From positions 1-32,706 of the forward strand of contig OMJF01000146.1 of the NCBI GenBank assembly GCA_900299285.1: 32,706 nt of DNA, written 5' to 3'. The position numbers were made by a program, and so were the translations under genes. Under the pieces are notes generated by a model. The model worked only from the letters and a program-made list of their open reading frames with translations, was not told the origin of the DNA and ran no database searches. Source of the DNA: Anabaena sp. 54 (GTDB taxonomy: Bacteria; Cyanobacteriota; Cyanobacteriia; Cyanobacteriales; Nostocaceae). This document shows positions 6,427 through 15,366 of the stretch, piece by piece (position 1 is the first letter of the stretch; each line of letters begins with the position of its first letter).

Positions 6427-8301
6427 ATGAACCAGTACGACTCATTTCATTTAATCATGTTTAGTGGTAAGGGTGGAGTTGGCAAAACTACCACTTCTTG
6501 CACTTTTGCTCGTTATTGGGCAAAACAGTTCCCAGAAGAAACAATTTTGTTACTTTCTACAGATCCGGCACATTCTTTAGGAGATGTGTTACTGACAGAA
6601 GTGAAAGATTATGCTTCACCACTGCCAGATTTGCCTAATTTAAGTGTTCAGTCCTTAGATGCTGAAAAACTGCTATTAGAATTTAAGTCTAAATATAGCA
6701 AATTTTTAGAATTACTGGTTGAGCGAGGAAGTTTAGCAGACGGACAAGATTTAGCCCCAGTTTGGGATTTGGACTGGCCCGGTTTAAACGAATTAATGGG
6801 ATTATTAGAAATCCAACGTTTACTATCTGAAAAAAAAGTAGACCGCATAGTAGTTGATATGGCTCCTTCTGGTCATACCTTAAACCTGTTGCGATTGGAA
6901 GATTTTTTAGATGTGATTTTAAACTCATTAGAGTTATTTCAAAAAAAGCATCAGGTGATCACAGAAACTTTAACCGGACGTTATACTCTTGATGAAGTTG
7001 ATGACTTTTTAGCCGATCTGAAATTTCAATTAGCAGAAGGTAGACGACTGCTACAAGATGATAAATTTACAGGTTGTATAGTTGTCGCCGTTTCTGAACC
7101 TATGTGTTTTGCTGAAACTGAGCGACTTCTAGAAAGTTTAAAAAGCTTAAATGTTCCCTATGGCGGAATAGTAATAAATCGAGTTTTGACAGATTCTAAT
7201 GTAGAGCCAGATCGCTATGCAGAACAGCAAAACTTTATCAATAAATTCTTAAAAATTTCTCACAATAAACCCGTTTTTACAGTACCACAACAGCAATTCG
7301 CACCATTAGGAGGGTTAGCATTAGATAATCTAGCAGCACAAATTCAATATATTGATCACGTGGAACTCACTTCTCCTGCAGCAATTCAATGGCCGACTAA
7401 AATTCCACCTAGCTTGACTGACTTTGTAGCTGAAGGCTGTCAACTAATTATTGTTGGTGGTAAAGGAGGAGTTGGTAAAACCACAGTGTCAGCAGCTATG
7501 GCCTGGGCTTTTGCTAATCGTTATCCTGAGCAAAAAATTCGCGTAATTTCCATAGATCCTGCTCATTCCTTGGGAGATGCTTTTGGCGAAAAATTAGGAC
7601 ATGAACCAAAATTATTAGCTCCTAATTTAACTGGACAGGAAATTAATGCTGAGAAAATATTAGATCAATTTCGTGCCGATTATCTTTGGGAATTGGCGGA
7701 TATGATTAGTGGTGAAGGAACAGAAGCAGACGCAACAATAAATATTGCTTATCTTCCAGAGGCTTGGCGACAAATTATGTCTCAAGCCTTACCAGGTATT
7801 GATGAGATGCTATCCCTAATCACAATTATGGATTTATTAGACAGCAATCAGCAAGATTTGATTATTCTAGATACAGCACCCACAGGTCATCTCCTACAAT
7901 TTTTGGAAATGCCAACGGCATTAGGAGATTGGTTATCTTGGATATTTAAGCTGTGGATGAAATATCAGGATGTCTTGGGTCGAGTTGATTTCATTGGGCG
8001 GTTGCGAAGTCTGCGCCAACAAGTTGTTAAAGCTCAAAAGAAATTAAAAGACCCAAAACACACCCAATTTGTGGGTGTAATTCAAGCGGAGGCGGCAATT
8101 ATAGCTGAACATATTCGTTTAACACAATCTCTAAAAAATATAGGCATTCAGCAGCGTTATGTGGTACAAAATCGTTACACTGATGATGTAGAGATTGAAA
8201 GCAGTTTGTTTTCACAACAAACAATTGTTCGCTTACCTAATTTACCTAGATCTGTCGAACCCATTGCCAGAATTAAAGCCGCCGCCGATCTTTTGTTTTA
8301 G
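6427..8301 (+). CDS. Duplicated ArsA/GET3-like ATPase in the gas vesicle cluster
   Basis: 624 residues made of two homologous ArsA/TRC40 (GET3) NTPase halves. Half one has FSGKGGVGKTTT (about residues 12-23) and STDPAHSLGD; half two has VGGKGGVGKTTV (from about residue 341) and SIDPAHSLGD. Both have a later APSGHTL / APTGHLL switch motif. The family includes ArsA arsenite ATPase and GET3, which shields hydrophobic tail-anchored helices. I see no arsR, arsB or arsC nearby and no CxxC pair, so arsenic efflux is unlikely. Its place directly after a GvpF/L gene suggests a chaperone for hydrophobic shell or membrane proteins (inference). Confidence 0.85.
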   Translation: MNQYDSFHLIMFSGKGGVGKTTTSCTFARYWAKQFPEETILLLSTDPAHSLGDVLLTEVKDYASPLPDLPNLSVQSLDAEKLLLEFKSKYSKFLELLVERGSLADGQDLAPVWDLDWPGLNELMGLLEIQRLLSEKKVDRIVVDMAPSGHTLNLLRLEDFLDVILNSLELFQKKHQVITETLTGRYTLDEVDDFLADLKFQLAEGRRLLQDDKFTGCIVVAVSEPMCFAETERLLESLKSLNVPYGGIVINRVLTDSNVEPDRYAEQQNFINKFLKISHNKPVFTVPQQQFAPLGGLALDNLAAQIQYIDHVELTSPAAIQWPTKIPPSLTDFVAEGCQLIIVGGKGGVGKTTVSAAMAWAFANRYPEQKIRVISIDPAHSLGDAFGEKLGHEPKLLAPNLTGQEINAEKILDQFRADYLWELADMISGEGTEADATINIAYLPEAWRQIMSQALPGIDEMLSLITIMDLLDSNQQDLIILDTAPTGHLLQFLEMPTALGDWLSWIFKLWMKYQDVLGRVDFIGRLRSLRQQVVKAQKKLKDPKHTQFVGVIQAEAAIIAEHIRLTQSLKNIGIQQRYVVQNRYTDDVEIESSLFSQQTIVRLPNLPRSVEPIARIKAAADLLF

Positions 8302-8360
8302 GTGGATTGCTATAGTCAAGAAAAAATGTTTTTTTTAGAGTCAATTTTTGGAGGAATGTG

Positions 8361-10226
8361 ATGAGTGAAAATTTATTCAAGGGATTTGAGCAGTTACTAG
8401 AACTGGTGAAAACTCTAGAGGAAAAAGCAGAAAATGGAGAAATCAAGACCAATGTCCAGTTAAACTCCCGCCCTTTAAGCAGTATTCCCAGAACAGGAAA
8501 TATTCCCCGTACCAGTAATATGGGTGCTAATATAGGTAATATGGGTAATATGGGCAATGATGTGGGTACAAGTCGCATCAACACTCCATCCTCTCCAACC
8601 TCTCCTGCAGGTCCATCAGATGCAATCGTCCCCCCTGATCCTACCTCAGGTATTGCTCTTAAAGATATCGGTGGACTGAGCGAAATTCTTAAAGAACTCA
8701 AAGAATTGGTTGCTATTCCTTTAAAACGCCCTGACTTACTGGCAAAATTGGGACTAGAACCCACCCACGGCGTATTATTAGTTGGTCCTCCTGGCACCGG
8801 TAAAACTCTCACTGCCCGGGCTTTGGCTGAGGAACTTGGTGTTAACTACATTGCTATTGTCGGTCCTGAAGTCATCAGTAAATATTATGGTGAAGCGGAA
8901 CAAAAATTACGCGGTATTTTTGAAAAAGCCGCCAAAAATGCTCCCTGTATTATTTTTATTGATGAAATTGACAGCCTCGCCCCAGACCGCAGCGCTGTAG
9001 AAGGGGAAGTTGAAAAGCGCCTCGTTGCCCAATTATTAGGCTTAATGGATGGTTTTTCCCATAGTCCAGGGGTGATTGTTCTCGCGGCTACCAACCGCCC
9101 TGACCACCTTGACCCAGCCCTGCGACGACCGGGCAGATTTGACCGAGAAGTGCAGTTTCGCATTCCTGATATCAACGGCCGCAAAGAAATTCTGCAAATT
9201 CTTACCCGTTCTATGCCCCTGGATAACACCGTTGACCTCGATTTTATCGCCGAGCGGGCGGTGGGATTTGTGGGGGCTGATTTGAAGGCTGTTTGTCAAA
9301 AGGCGGCTTATAGCGCCCTCCGTCGTCAAGTTCCTTCTATAGAGGTGCAAGCTCCAGAAAACATGACGGTTACTCAAACTGATTTTTTGCAGGGACTCAA
9401 GGAAATCAAACCAGCTGTACTTCGCAGTGTGGAGGTTGAAGTTCCCCAAGTTGCTTGGGATGATATTGGTGGTTTAGAGAATATTAAGCAAACCCTGCGA
9501 GAATCTGTAGAAGGGGCGCTACTTTATCCAGAACTTTATCTACAAACTAAGGCTATTGCTCCTAAGGGGATTTTGTTATGGGGTCCTCCAGGAACTGGTA
9601 AAACTTTATTAGCCAAGGCTGTGGCTTCCCAGGCCAGGGCTAATTTTATTGGTGTCAATGGACCGGAATTACTGACCCGTTGGGTGGGTGCAAGTGAACA
9701 AGCAGTGCGGGAATTATTTGCTAAGGCGCGACAAGCAGAACCCTGTGTCATATTCATTGATGAAATTGATACCTTAGCTCCAGCAAGGGGAAGTTACAGC
9801 GGTGATTCTGGTGTAAGTAACCGGGTAGTGGGGCAATTATTAACTGAGTTAGATGGTGTAGAGGCAGGTGCAAGTATTCTGGTTATTGGGGCTACAAACC
9901 GTCCTGATGCTCTAGACTCAGCTTTATTACGGGCAGGTAGGTTGGATCTACAACTTAAAGTAGATTTGCCTGATTTGGCTAGTCGTTTAGATATTTTGCA
10001 GGTTTATACTGAGGGACGACCATTATTAGATGTGAATTTAACATATTGGTCTGAGGTTACAGAAGGTTGGAATGGCGCTGATTTAGTGTTGCTGTGTAAT
10101 CAAGCTGCTGTGGAAGCTATTCGCCGTTTCCGAGCGCAAGGACAGACAGATCCTACTGATATCAGAATTACTAATAATGATTTTGAATATTCTCATCAGG
10201 TTTTGGTCAGTCAACGTCATGCTTAG
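8361..10226 (+). CDS. Tandem AAA ATPase, CDC48/VAT-like, gas vesicle associated
   Basis: 621 residues from the ATG at 8361, preceded by GGAGG six bases upstream; the GTG at 8358 would be too close to that site. The N-terminus is a short helix (LFKGFEQLLELVKTLEEKAE) and a low-complexity Gly/Asn/Met/Pro linker (NIGNMGNMGND) instead of the CDC48 N-domain. Two AAA modules follow: Walker A GPPGTGKT at about residues 142 and 408, Walker B IIFIDEID and VIFIDEID, and the RRPGRFDRE arginine fingers in D1; D2 has LRAGRLDL. Both modules look catalytically competent. It lies 59 bases after the ArsA-like gene, so the pair may be an assembly or quality-control unit. Confidence 0.85.
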   Translation: MSENLFKGFEQLLELVKTLEEKAENGEIKTNVQLNSRPLSSIPRTGNIPRTSNMGANIGNMGNMGNDVGTSRINTPSSPTSPAGPSDAIVPPDPTSGIALKDIGGLSEILKELKELVAIPLKRPDLLAKLGLEPTHGVLLVGPPGTGKTLTARALAEELGVNYIAIVGPEVISKYYGEAEQKLRGIFEKAAKNAPCIIFIDEIDSLAPDRSAVEGEVEKRLVAQLLGLMDGFSHSPGVIVLAATNRPDHLDPALRRPGRFDREVQFRIPDINGRKEILQILTRSMPLDNTVDLDFIAERAVGFVGADLKAVCQKAAYSALRRQVPSIEVQAPENMTVTQTDFLQGLKEIKPAVLRSVEVEVPQVAWDDIGGLENIKQTLRESVEGALLYPELYLQTKAIAPKGILLWGPPGTGKTLLAKAVASQARANFIGVNGPELLTRWVGASEQAVRELFAKARQAEPCVIFIDEIDTLAPARGSYSGDSGVSNRVVGQLLTELDGVEAGASILVIGATNRPDALDSALLRAGRLDLQLKVDLPDLASRLDILQVYTEGRPLLDVNLTYWSEVTEGWNGADLVLLCNQAAVEAIRRFRAQGQTDPTDIRITNNDFEYSHQVLVSQRHA

Positions 10227-10243
10227 TTAGATTCTCGCTGTCA

Positions 10244-10272
10244 CCCCTGGCTACAAGGAAGTTGGCCGGGGG
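10244..10272. terminator. Hairpin after the gas vesicle cluster
   Basis: CCCCTGGC (10244-10251) pairs with GCCGGGGG (10265-10272) through one T-G wobble, with a 13-base loop. There is no T-run, so termination would be weak or rho-like. It lies 17 bases after the AAA stop, in the gap between the convergent + and - strand blocks. Confidence 0.45.
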
Positions 10273-10336
10273 TTGGAAAACAAGGTAAGTGCAATGGCAA
10301 GACTACTGGTGGATAGAATTGTTTTGAATTGATTTA

Positions 10337-10344
10337 GCGATCGC
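10337..10344. repeat. HIP1 octamer
   Basis: GCGATCGC, the palindrome over-represented in many cyanobacterial genomes. It lies in the convergent gap between the gas vesicle locus and the AT-rich block. Confidence 0.8.
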
Positions 10345-10407
10345 TTTACGGCAGTTTCCGATATGATAACGCATCTAGGTTTTCTTTGGGTAATTTTTTA
10401 GCAACTC

Positions 10408-11529
10408 CTACTTAGCGAGCATTGGTAAAATAGGTTTAAAAATCTGATTCAGAACATTATTTCTAATACGAATAGATATATTCATAGGAAATAGAGTTGC
10501 TCCAAGTTTACGTTTCATAGAATAGTTAGTAACTCCCAAATCTACAATTTGTTTGCCACACTTGGCAGAGTATATTATACTTTCCCACACACAGTGATAC
10601 CAAAGATTAAATGTCCTATTGCATGTATAATCTAGTCCTATCAGGTAGGGAATCATTACATATTGACAGTCAAGTAGTAAGGTAAAAGCAATAATTTTTT
10701 CCTCAGAATCTTTAATTGCAATTATCTTAGCATCCTCGCCAAATTGTTGCTTAATTTCAAGGAAAAAGTCTTTAGGTAAACAATCGGTGCGGAACTCTTT
10801 AGCATTATTATTAACATTTAGATACAAATCATATATATCTTCTAAAAATGGAAGATAATCTTCAATAATATGGACTGTTAACCCTGCTGAAACACGTTCT
10901 CTGATAATTTTATTGATATAACTTCTGTTCTTAGACTTGAGATCATAAATATATTCGTCTGGCTTTAAGTTTGACCTAAATAAAACTTTGACAATTGGAA
11001 ACGTTTCAATATTGATAAATCCAAAATTTTGATTAACGCTCAATTCATTTTGTATATTTTTTTCTGCTAATAGGCTAGTATCTATATAATCTCTTAAAAC
11101 AATTATTTTAAAATTTTTATCCTCTTTTGCAATATGTACTAGGAAACTTCCAACAAATTCTTCGTAAGTCAATACTTCTGAATTGTACCAGAAGTGTCGA
11201 CCATAAGTTTCAAAAGTAGCAATCATACCTATGGGCAATTTGAAGAAAGAAGGATATAATTTCCTCACAATACTAAAAATATGTTTAAACTGCTCATCTG
11301 AATTGCGAATTAGATCGTAAAGTGTTGTATAGAAGAAAGCTATTCCGACTATTTTGTTTTTTTCATTAAAAGCTAGGCAGTAGTAAAACTTATCAGAAGA
11401 ATGAATCTTTTCAACTACTTTCATAAATCGTTCATCTAAACCAAATTCTTTAGATGAGATATTTATATTCCAAATATCTGAGGGAAGACTACTAATTGAA
11501 TAATATGTTTTCCAAGTTAATAATAACAT
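10408..11529 (-). CDS. FemX/CelD-type GNAT acyltransferase, second copy
   Basis: 373 residues; I recognise the GNAT-fold acyltransferase superfamily typical of FemX, CelD/BcsL or DUF482 proteins, not a named gene. The C-terminal third carries the diagnostic pattern: IIAFTLLLDCQYVMIPYLIG, then LWYHCVWESIIYSA, then VDLGVTNYSMKRKLGA. No transmembrane segment or signal peptide is obvious. It shares this architecture with the gene just upstream (11548-12750), from which it is separated by 18 bases, so the two are distant paralogues. In the context of the alpha-oxoamine synthase two genes earlier, it could N- or O-acylate the amino-ketone product (inference). Base composition is AT-rich like the rest of the block. 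It is the last gene of the block. Confidence 0.7.
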   Translation of the reverse strand: MLLLTWKTYYSISSLPSDIWNINISSKEFGLDERFMKVVEKIHSSDKFYYCLAFNEKNKIVGIAFFYTTLYDLIRNSDEQFKHIFSIVRKLYPSFFKLPIGMIATFETYGRHFWYNSEVLTYEEFVGSFLVHIAKEDKNFKIIVLRDYIDTSLLAEKNIQNELSVNQNFGFINIETFPIVKVLFRSNLKPDEYIYDLKSKNRSYINKIIRERVSAGLTVHIIEDYLPFLEDIYDLYLNVNNNAKEFRTDCLPKDFFLEIKQQFGEDAKIIAIKDSEEKIIAFTLLLDCQYVMIPYLIGLDYTCNRTFNLWYHCVWESIIYSAKCGKQIVDLGVTNYSMKRKLGATLFPMNISIRIRNNVLNQIFKPILPMLAK

Positions 11530-11547
11530 ATGTTTGCGATTAATCCT

Positions 11548-12750
11548 CTAGATTTGTATTCTATTGATGCTCTTCATGAAAGCGTTTAAATCCTCTTTTT
11601 TGCTATCTTTATAAGGGGTATAAAACTTCCCACAAGGATTTTCAAAAACTGGGAATAAATAACGAAATAATAGCTTTAGAATGATATTAAAAAAATTACG
11701 TTTAAAGTAGACACCTAGATACAGTTTCTCAAATATACATCCAGAGTAAGACTTAGGTACATAACTAGTTTGACCCAATACCACATATTTCTTGTTAACT
11801 TTCTGTGCTTCAATCAATGAACGAAAAATAACATTTTGGTATGTCTTAGTATTATCTGTATATTGATAGTTTAATCCCAAATATAAAGGAATTAAACAGT
11901 CTTCTTCCTCAAGCACAAGTTCAATTACCAGAAAGATGTTATCAGAATTCTTAGCAACTAGCACGAAGCTATTTTCGGGTAAAAATTCATTTACATTTTT
12001 GAAAAAATCTGCATTTAATTTCTCAAATTTATATTTACTTTTTTGGTAAACATTCATATAAAGTTCATATATATTGTTCGACAATAAAGAAAAATCTCTA
12101 ACTATTTCCCATTCTATCATTTCTTTATCTGATTCTTTAAGGGCATTATAAAATCTCTGCCGATATTTCTTTCTCAAGCCATTAGGATAAGGTTTAAAAA
12201 CGCCAGATGTAGGAATAAAAGAATTAGGTAATGATTCATAAAAATCAAACAATTCTTTAAATATTTCCTTAAAACAATCTATTTCATTTTCTGGTATTTC
12301 TTTAACAATAATCAAATCTGTTTTTTTCTTTTCCGAAAAAATCAATAGTTCATTCATAACAAAATTCCCAAGTAATTCTTGTTGATACTTGCTTATATTT
12401 GAAACAAATCCAATATGATTTTCGCAAGTGGCAACAGGTGAACCAACTCCTAAAATTCTTGCCATCAGAAATTTAGGATGAATTTTTCTAATCCTAGAAA
12501 CTAATTCCTTAAGTATATTGCCTGACAGTGTTTCAATTTCAATAGAATAAATAAAACAGGGTACTATAGAAATAATAGTACTTTTGTCAGCAACTAACAT
12601 ATAGTAAAGTTGAAAATTTTGAAGACAAGATTTTTCTACTGCTTGAGCAAAATTGTAGCTTTTAAGTATTTTGCTATTGCAAAATATATTATCCCAATCC
12701 TCACGATTAATTTCATCAATACTTTCGACCCATTTGCTTTTAAAATCCAT
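11548..12750 (-). CDS. FemX/CelD-type GNAT acyltransferase, first copy
   Basis: 400 residues, probably cytoplasmic or peripherally membrane-bound. The family is recognised from the second GNAT half: VLVAKNSDNIFLVIELVLEE, DCLIPLYLGLNYQY, then FRSLIEAQKVNKKYVVLGQT with SYVPKSYSGC. The corresponding positions in the neighbour at 10408-11529 read DLGVTNYSMKRKLGA, which supports paralogy. The last 60 residues contain a hydrophobic, basic stretch (FFNIILKLLFRYLFPVFENP) that could associate with membrane. It starts 27 bases after the synthase gene. It may be the acyltransferase that loads a fatty acid onto the amine made by the synthase, as the GNAT-type bacterial ceramide synthase is reported to do. 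That link is inference. Confidence 0.7.
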   Translation of the reverse strand: MDFKSKWVESIDEINREDWDNIFCNSKILKSYNFAQAVEKSCLQNFQLYYMLVADKSTIISIVPCFIYSIEIETLSGNILKELVSRIRKIHPKFLMARILGVGSPVATCENHIGFVSNISKYQQELLGNFVMNELLIFSEKKKTDLIIVKEIPENEIDCFKEIFKELFDFYESLPNSFIPTSGVFKPYPNGLRKKYRQRFYNALKESDKEMIEWEIVRDFSLLSNNIYELYMNVYQKSKYKFEKLNADFFKNVNEFLPENSFVLVAKNSDNIFLVIELVLEEEDCLIPLYLGLNYQYTDNTKTYQNVIFRSLIEAQKVNKKYVVLGQTSYVPKSYSGCIFEKLYLGVYFKRNFFNIILKLLFRYLFPVFENPCGKFYTPYKDSKKEDLNAFMKSINRIQI

Positions 12751-12777
12751 TTTTTAACTTTTGACCTCTAATAACAA

Positions 12778-14019
12778 CTAAATAATAGAGTATTTTTTAC
12801 CCAGATATTCTAGAGCGTTCAGCGCAGCATCTAAATGTTTTTTTTCATGATTTGACATTAAGCTAATTCGTACACGTGCTAATTTTTTTGGAACTGCTGG
12901 ATACAAAACAGGATTGACATATATATTCATTTCATGCAATTCTCTACAGATTTCCTTTGTTTGAAAATCATCTCCAATTATTATTGGAAAGATTGCAGTC
13001 TCGCTATTTCCGATATTAAATCCGAGTGTTTTAAGTTGTTGTCTAAAATAGAAAATATTGTTCCAAAGCTTATCTCTGATTTCTGGCTCAGTTTCGATCA
13101 CATCAATTGCAGCTAGTAGAGACGCGCATGTTGCAGGAGACATAGCAGTAGAAAACATGTAGCTTCTAGAGTAGAAATTAAGTAACTCTATTATTTCTTT
13201 TTTTCCAGTTATAAACCCACCTACTCCTCCCAAAGCTTTAGAGAAAGTACCACTAACTAAATCTATTTCGCCCTCAACTTTATAATACTCTAAAGTACCT
13301 CTACCATTCTTGCCAATTACCCCGGTTGCATGGGCTTCATCAATAAAAATATAAGCATCGTATTTTTTGGCAACTTCAACTATTTTGTCCAAAGGCGCAA
13401 TATCACCATCCATAGAATATACCCCATCAATAGCAATTATTTTAGTTCTATAACTATCTTTGCAATTTTTTAAAGTTTTCTCCAAAGAATCTATATCATT
13501 ATGCTTGAAGAATTTAGTGTTTGTGCCTTTACATCCATCAATAATGCTTGCATGAACAAACATATCAAGAATAGCTATATCCTCTTGTTGTAATAGTGAA
13601 AGCAAAGTACTACTATTGCTACTAAAGCCTGATGTATATATAATTGCACTTTCACATCCTTTGAATGTAGCGATCTTTTGTTCAAGTTCTATATGAATAT
13701 CAAGAGTACCACCAAGTAAAGGTACACTTCCTGCACCAGATCCATATTTAATAAGTGCTTGTATTCCCGCTTCAATAACTTTCGGATGTGTAGTTAAATT
13801 CAGATAATCATTGGACGCAAGATATATCATTTCTTTATGTTCACCAGTATATAAATCCTTGACAACTCTAAGTGGTGAAGAAGCATTTAAAGCAACTCTT
13901 TTATATTGAAAATGTTTTTTTTCAAAAAAATCATTGTACATCTTACTAAATGCAACGGCACGCTGATTCATATCAAGATCTGGGCATTTTAAAAAGTCAG
14001 CCAAACTAAGTTCTTTCAT
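12778..14019 (-). CDS. Alpha-oxoamine synthase (serine palmitoyltransferase / BioF family)
   Basis: 413 residues, a PLP-dependent fold-type I enzyme that condenses an acyl thioester with an amino acid and releases CO2. Visible motifs: YLASNDYLNLTTHPKV (66-81), GSGAGSVPLLGGT (93-105), His156 in FVHASIIDG (PLP-stacking), AIDGVYSMDGD (196-206), IFIDEAHATGVIG (224-236) and SGTFSKALGGVGGF (256-269) with Lys261 as the PLP lysine. TFSK followed by GGVGGF recalls serine palmitoyltransferases more than BioF, but substrate cannot be read from sequence. No bioD, bioB or other biotin gene is nearby, which argues against BioF. A perfect AAAGGAG lies seven bases before the ATG. It is the only gene of the block with such a strong site. 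Confidence 0.88.
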   Translation of the reverse strand: MKELSLADFLKCPDLDMNQRAVAFSKMYNDFFEKKHFQYKRVALNASSPLRVVKDLYTGEHKEMIYLASNDYLNLTTHPKVIEAGIQALIKYGSGAGSVPLLGGTLDIHIELEQKIATFKGCESAIIYTSGFSSNSSTLLSLLQQEDIAILDMFVHASIIDGCKGTNTKFFKHNDIDSLEKTLKNCKDSYRTKIIAIDGVYSMDGDIAPLDKIVEVAKKYDAYIFIDEAHATGVIGKNGRGTLEYYKVEGEIDLVSGTFSKALGGVGGFITGKKEIIELLNFYSRSYMFSTAMSPATCASLLAAIDVIETEPEIRDKLWNNIFYFRQQLKTLGFNIGNSETAIFPIIIGDDFQTKEICRELHEMNIYVNPVLYPAVPKKLARVRISLMSNHEKKHLDAALNALEYLGKKYSII

Positions 14020-14026
14020 TTATAAA

Positions 14027-14033
14027 CTCCTTT
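14027..14033 (-). promoter_or_regulatory. Strong ribosome binding site of the oxoamine synthase
   Basis: On the - strand AAAGGAG is followed by seven bases and the ATG at 14019. It fixes the start and predicts stronger translation than for the other genes in the block, which have weak or no such site. Confidence 0.8.
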
Positions 14034-14099
14034 GAAATATAATTTTATTTGATCGGCGTTTTTTACCCAAGTTTCATTATTTAGATTTATAATTATGAT

Positions 14100-15362
14100 C
14101 TAAATTTTCAATACAGAAGACAATTGAACATTATTTTTAACTTTCCAAATGATTGAATCTAGATAGTAGTGATGAAAAGCAATTCCCCAGAAAAAAGAAG
14201 ATAGAATATAGTTAATAAACTCGTTTGTGATTAAGAAATTTGAAGCAAAGCGGGGTACATAAGAAATTAAATTGAAGGCTAAAGCCATTGTTATAAAAAT
14301 TGTCATTTTTTGAGCTAATGTGACTGCAAATCCAAAACGCTCTTTCTCACCTGATTTGTATTTATTACCATTGTAATAATTGATGATTTTGTGATATTGA
14401 ATATTATGAAATATAGTAAGAGATGCGATGATAATATACAGAGAAAGAGGTAAATGAAGTATTAAATTATATGAAAAAATTACAGTAAACAATAATAACC
14501 ATTTAGGATAATTGTTAGCTATCTGATAGATAATTTCTCTCTTTTTAAATAAAAAAATCGCATAAGTGATTATTGTGATAATAAGGCCAATTAGACAAAT
14601 AATACTTACAAATTGAAGAAGCTGACTTAATGTAAAATATTGCACTAATTTTATTACCATAGAAGCCGTAAGAGCAATATAAGCTATAGCACGTATATTA
14701 GACCTTACTGACTGAAGTTTATCAGAAAAAGAAAACAAGAATAAAACTAATGCAAGCACTACAATATAAGCAGAAACATTTATCCATGCTTCCATTGGTA
14801 TTGTTAAAGTCTCTGAAATATGCATAGGTTCAATTCTATGATGCTGACCATGAACAAAAGGGTAAATACTGCCAAAAGTTAGTAATAAACCGTCAAGTTT
14901 TCTTGTTATATCGTCTATTTCATCATTTTTATTGCGATATAACACTACAAAACCCCAATGCTGCCTAATCAAGTGATAATAAGCAAAGCAAAGTCCAAAT
15001 CTATTGAATATAATGAAAGCGACACTTACCTCATTAAGATTGTTATTAATGAAATATATAGATAATAAAAACAAGGGGCCAACTAGAAAAACGACCAAGC
15101 TTTGTAAAAGTAAATATTTATTCTCTTGATAATATTCTTTATCTAAAAATGTGCGTGTATATGTGGCAAAAGCATGAGTACCGTCAAAAAATATAGCCCA
15201 GACGAAATATATCGCTATAATGCACAGATTTTTATCTAATGCAAAACATTCTGTTAGCAAGTAATAGGTAATGATCACGATAAAGCAAGCAGCGGACGAA
15301 AAGATAAACCACAATAAATCTTCTCTTTTGCTAATAATCCATTTTGTAGTTACTGCATTCAT
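14100..15362 (-). CDS. Multi-pass membrane protein with histidine clusters
   Basis: 420 residues, about nine to eleven hydrophobic segments, no named family that I can assign. Histidines and acids cluster near membrane borders: FFDGTHAFATYTRT (D60, H63), YYHLIRQHWGF (H130, H135), HGQHHRIEPMH (H171, H174, H175, H181), HNIQYH (H319, H324) and FHHYYLDSIIWK (H397, H398, D402). The arrangement resembles membrane di-metal oxygenases (desaturases, hydroxylases, Blh-type carotene oxygenases), although the canonical HxxHH boxes are not exact. The start lies only four bases after the stop of the MutS-like gene, so translation is probably coupled. It could modify a lipid made by the synthase 80 bases downstream (inference). 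Confidence 0.7.
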   Translation of the reverse strand: MNAVTTKWIISKREDLLWFIFSSAACFIVIITYYLLTECFALDKNLCIIAIYFVWAIFFDGTHAFATYTRTFLDKEYYQENKYLLLQSLVVFLVGPLFLLSIYFINNNLNEVSVAFIIFNRFGLCFAYYHLIRQHWGFVVLYRNKNDEIDDITRKLDGLLLTFGSIYPFVHGQHHRIEPMHISETLTIPMEAWINVSAYIVVLALVLFLFSFSDKLQSVRSNIRAIAYIALTASMVIKLVQYFTLSQLLQFVSIICLIGLIITIITYAIFLFKKREIIYQIANNYPKWLLLFTVIFSYNLILHLPLSLYIIIASLTIFHNIQYHKIINYYNGNKYKSGEKERFGFAVTLAQKMTIFITMALAFNLISYVPRFASNFLITNEFINYILSSFFWGIAFHHYYLDSIIWKVKNNVQLSSVLKI

Positions 15363-15366
15363 ATTT

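Noticed and set aside
6427..8301. Arsenite efflux ATPase (arsA)
   Set aside because: Family resemblance is real, but no arsenic genes are nearby and the gene sits inside the gas vesicle cluster, so I did not use the symbol.
8273..8812. 179-codon open frame on the - strand across the ArsA-like / AAA junction
   Set aside because: Antisense to two clear conserved genes, Pro/Leu/Ser-rich product with no family features.
12778..14019. bioF (8-amino-7-oxononanoate synthase)
   Set aside because: Same family, but the context lacks any biotin gene and the PLP-lysine region (TFSKALGGVGGF) is closer to serine palmitoyltransferase-type enzymes. Left without a symbol.
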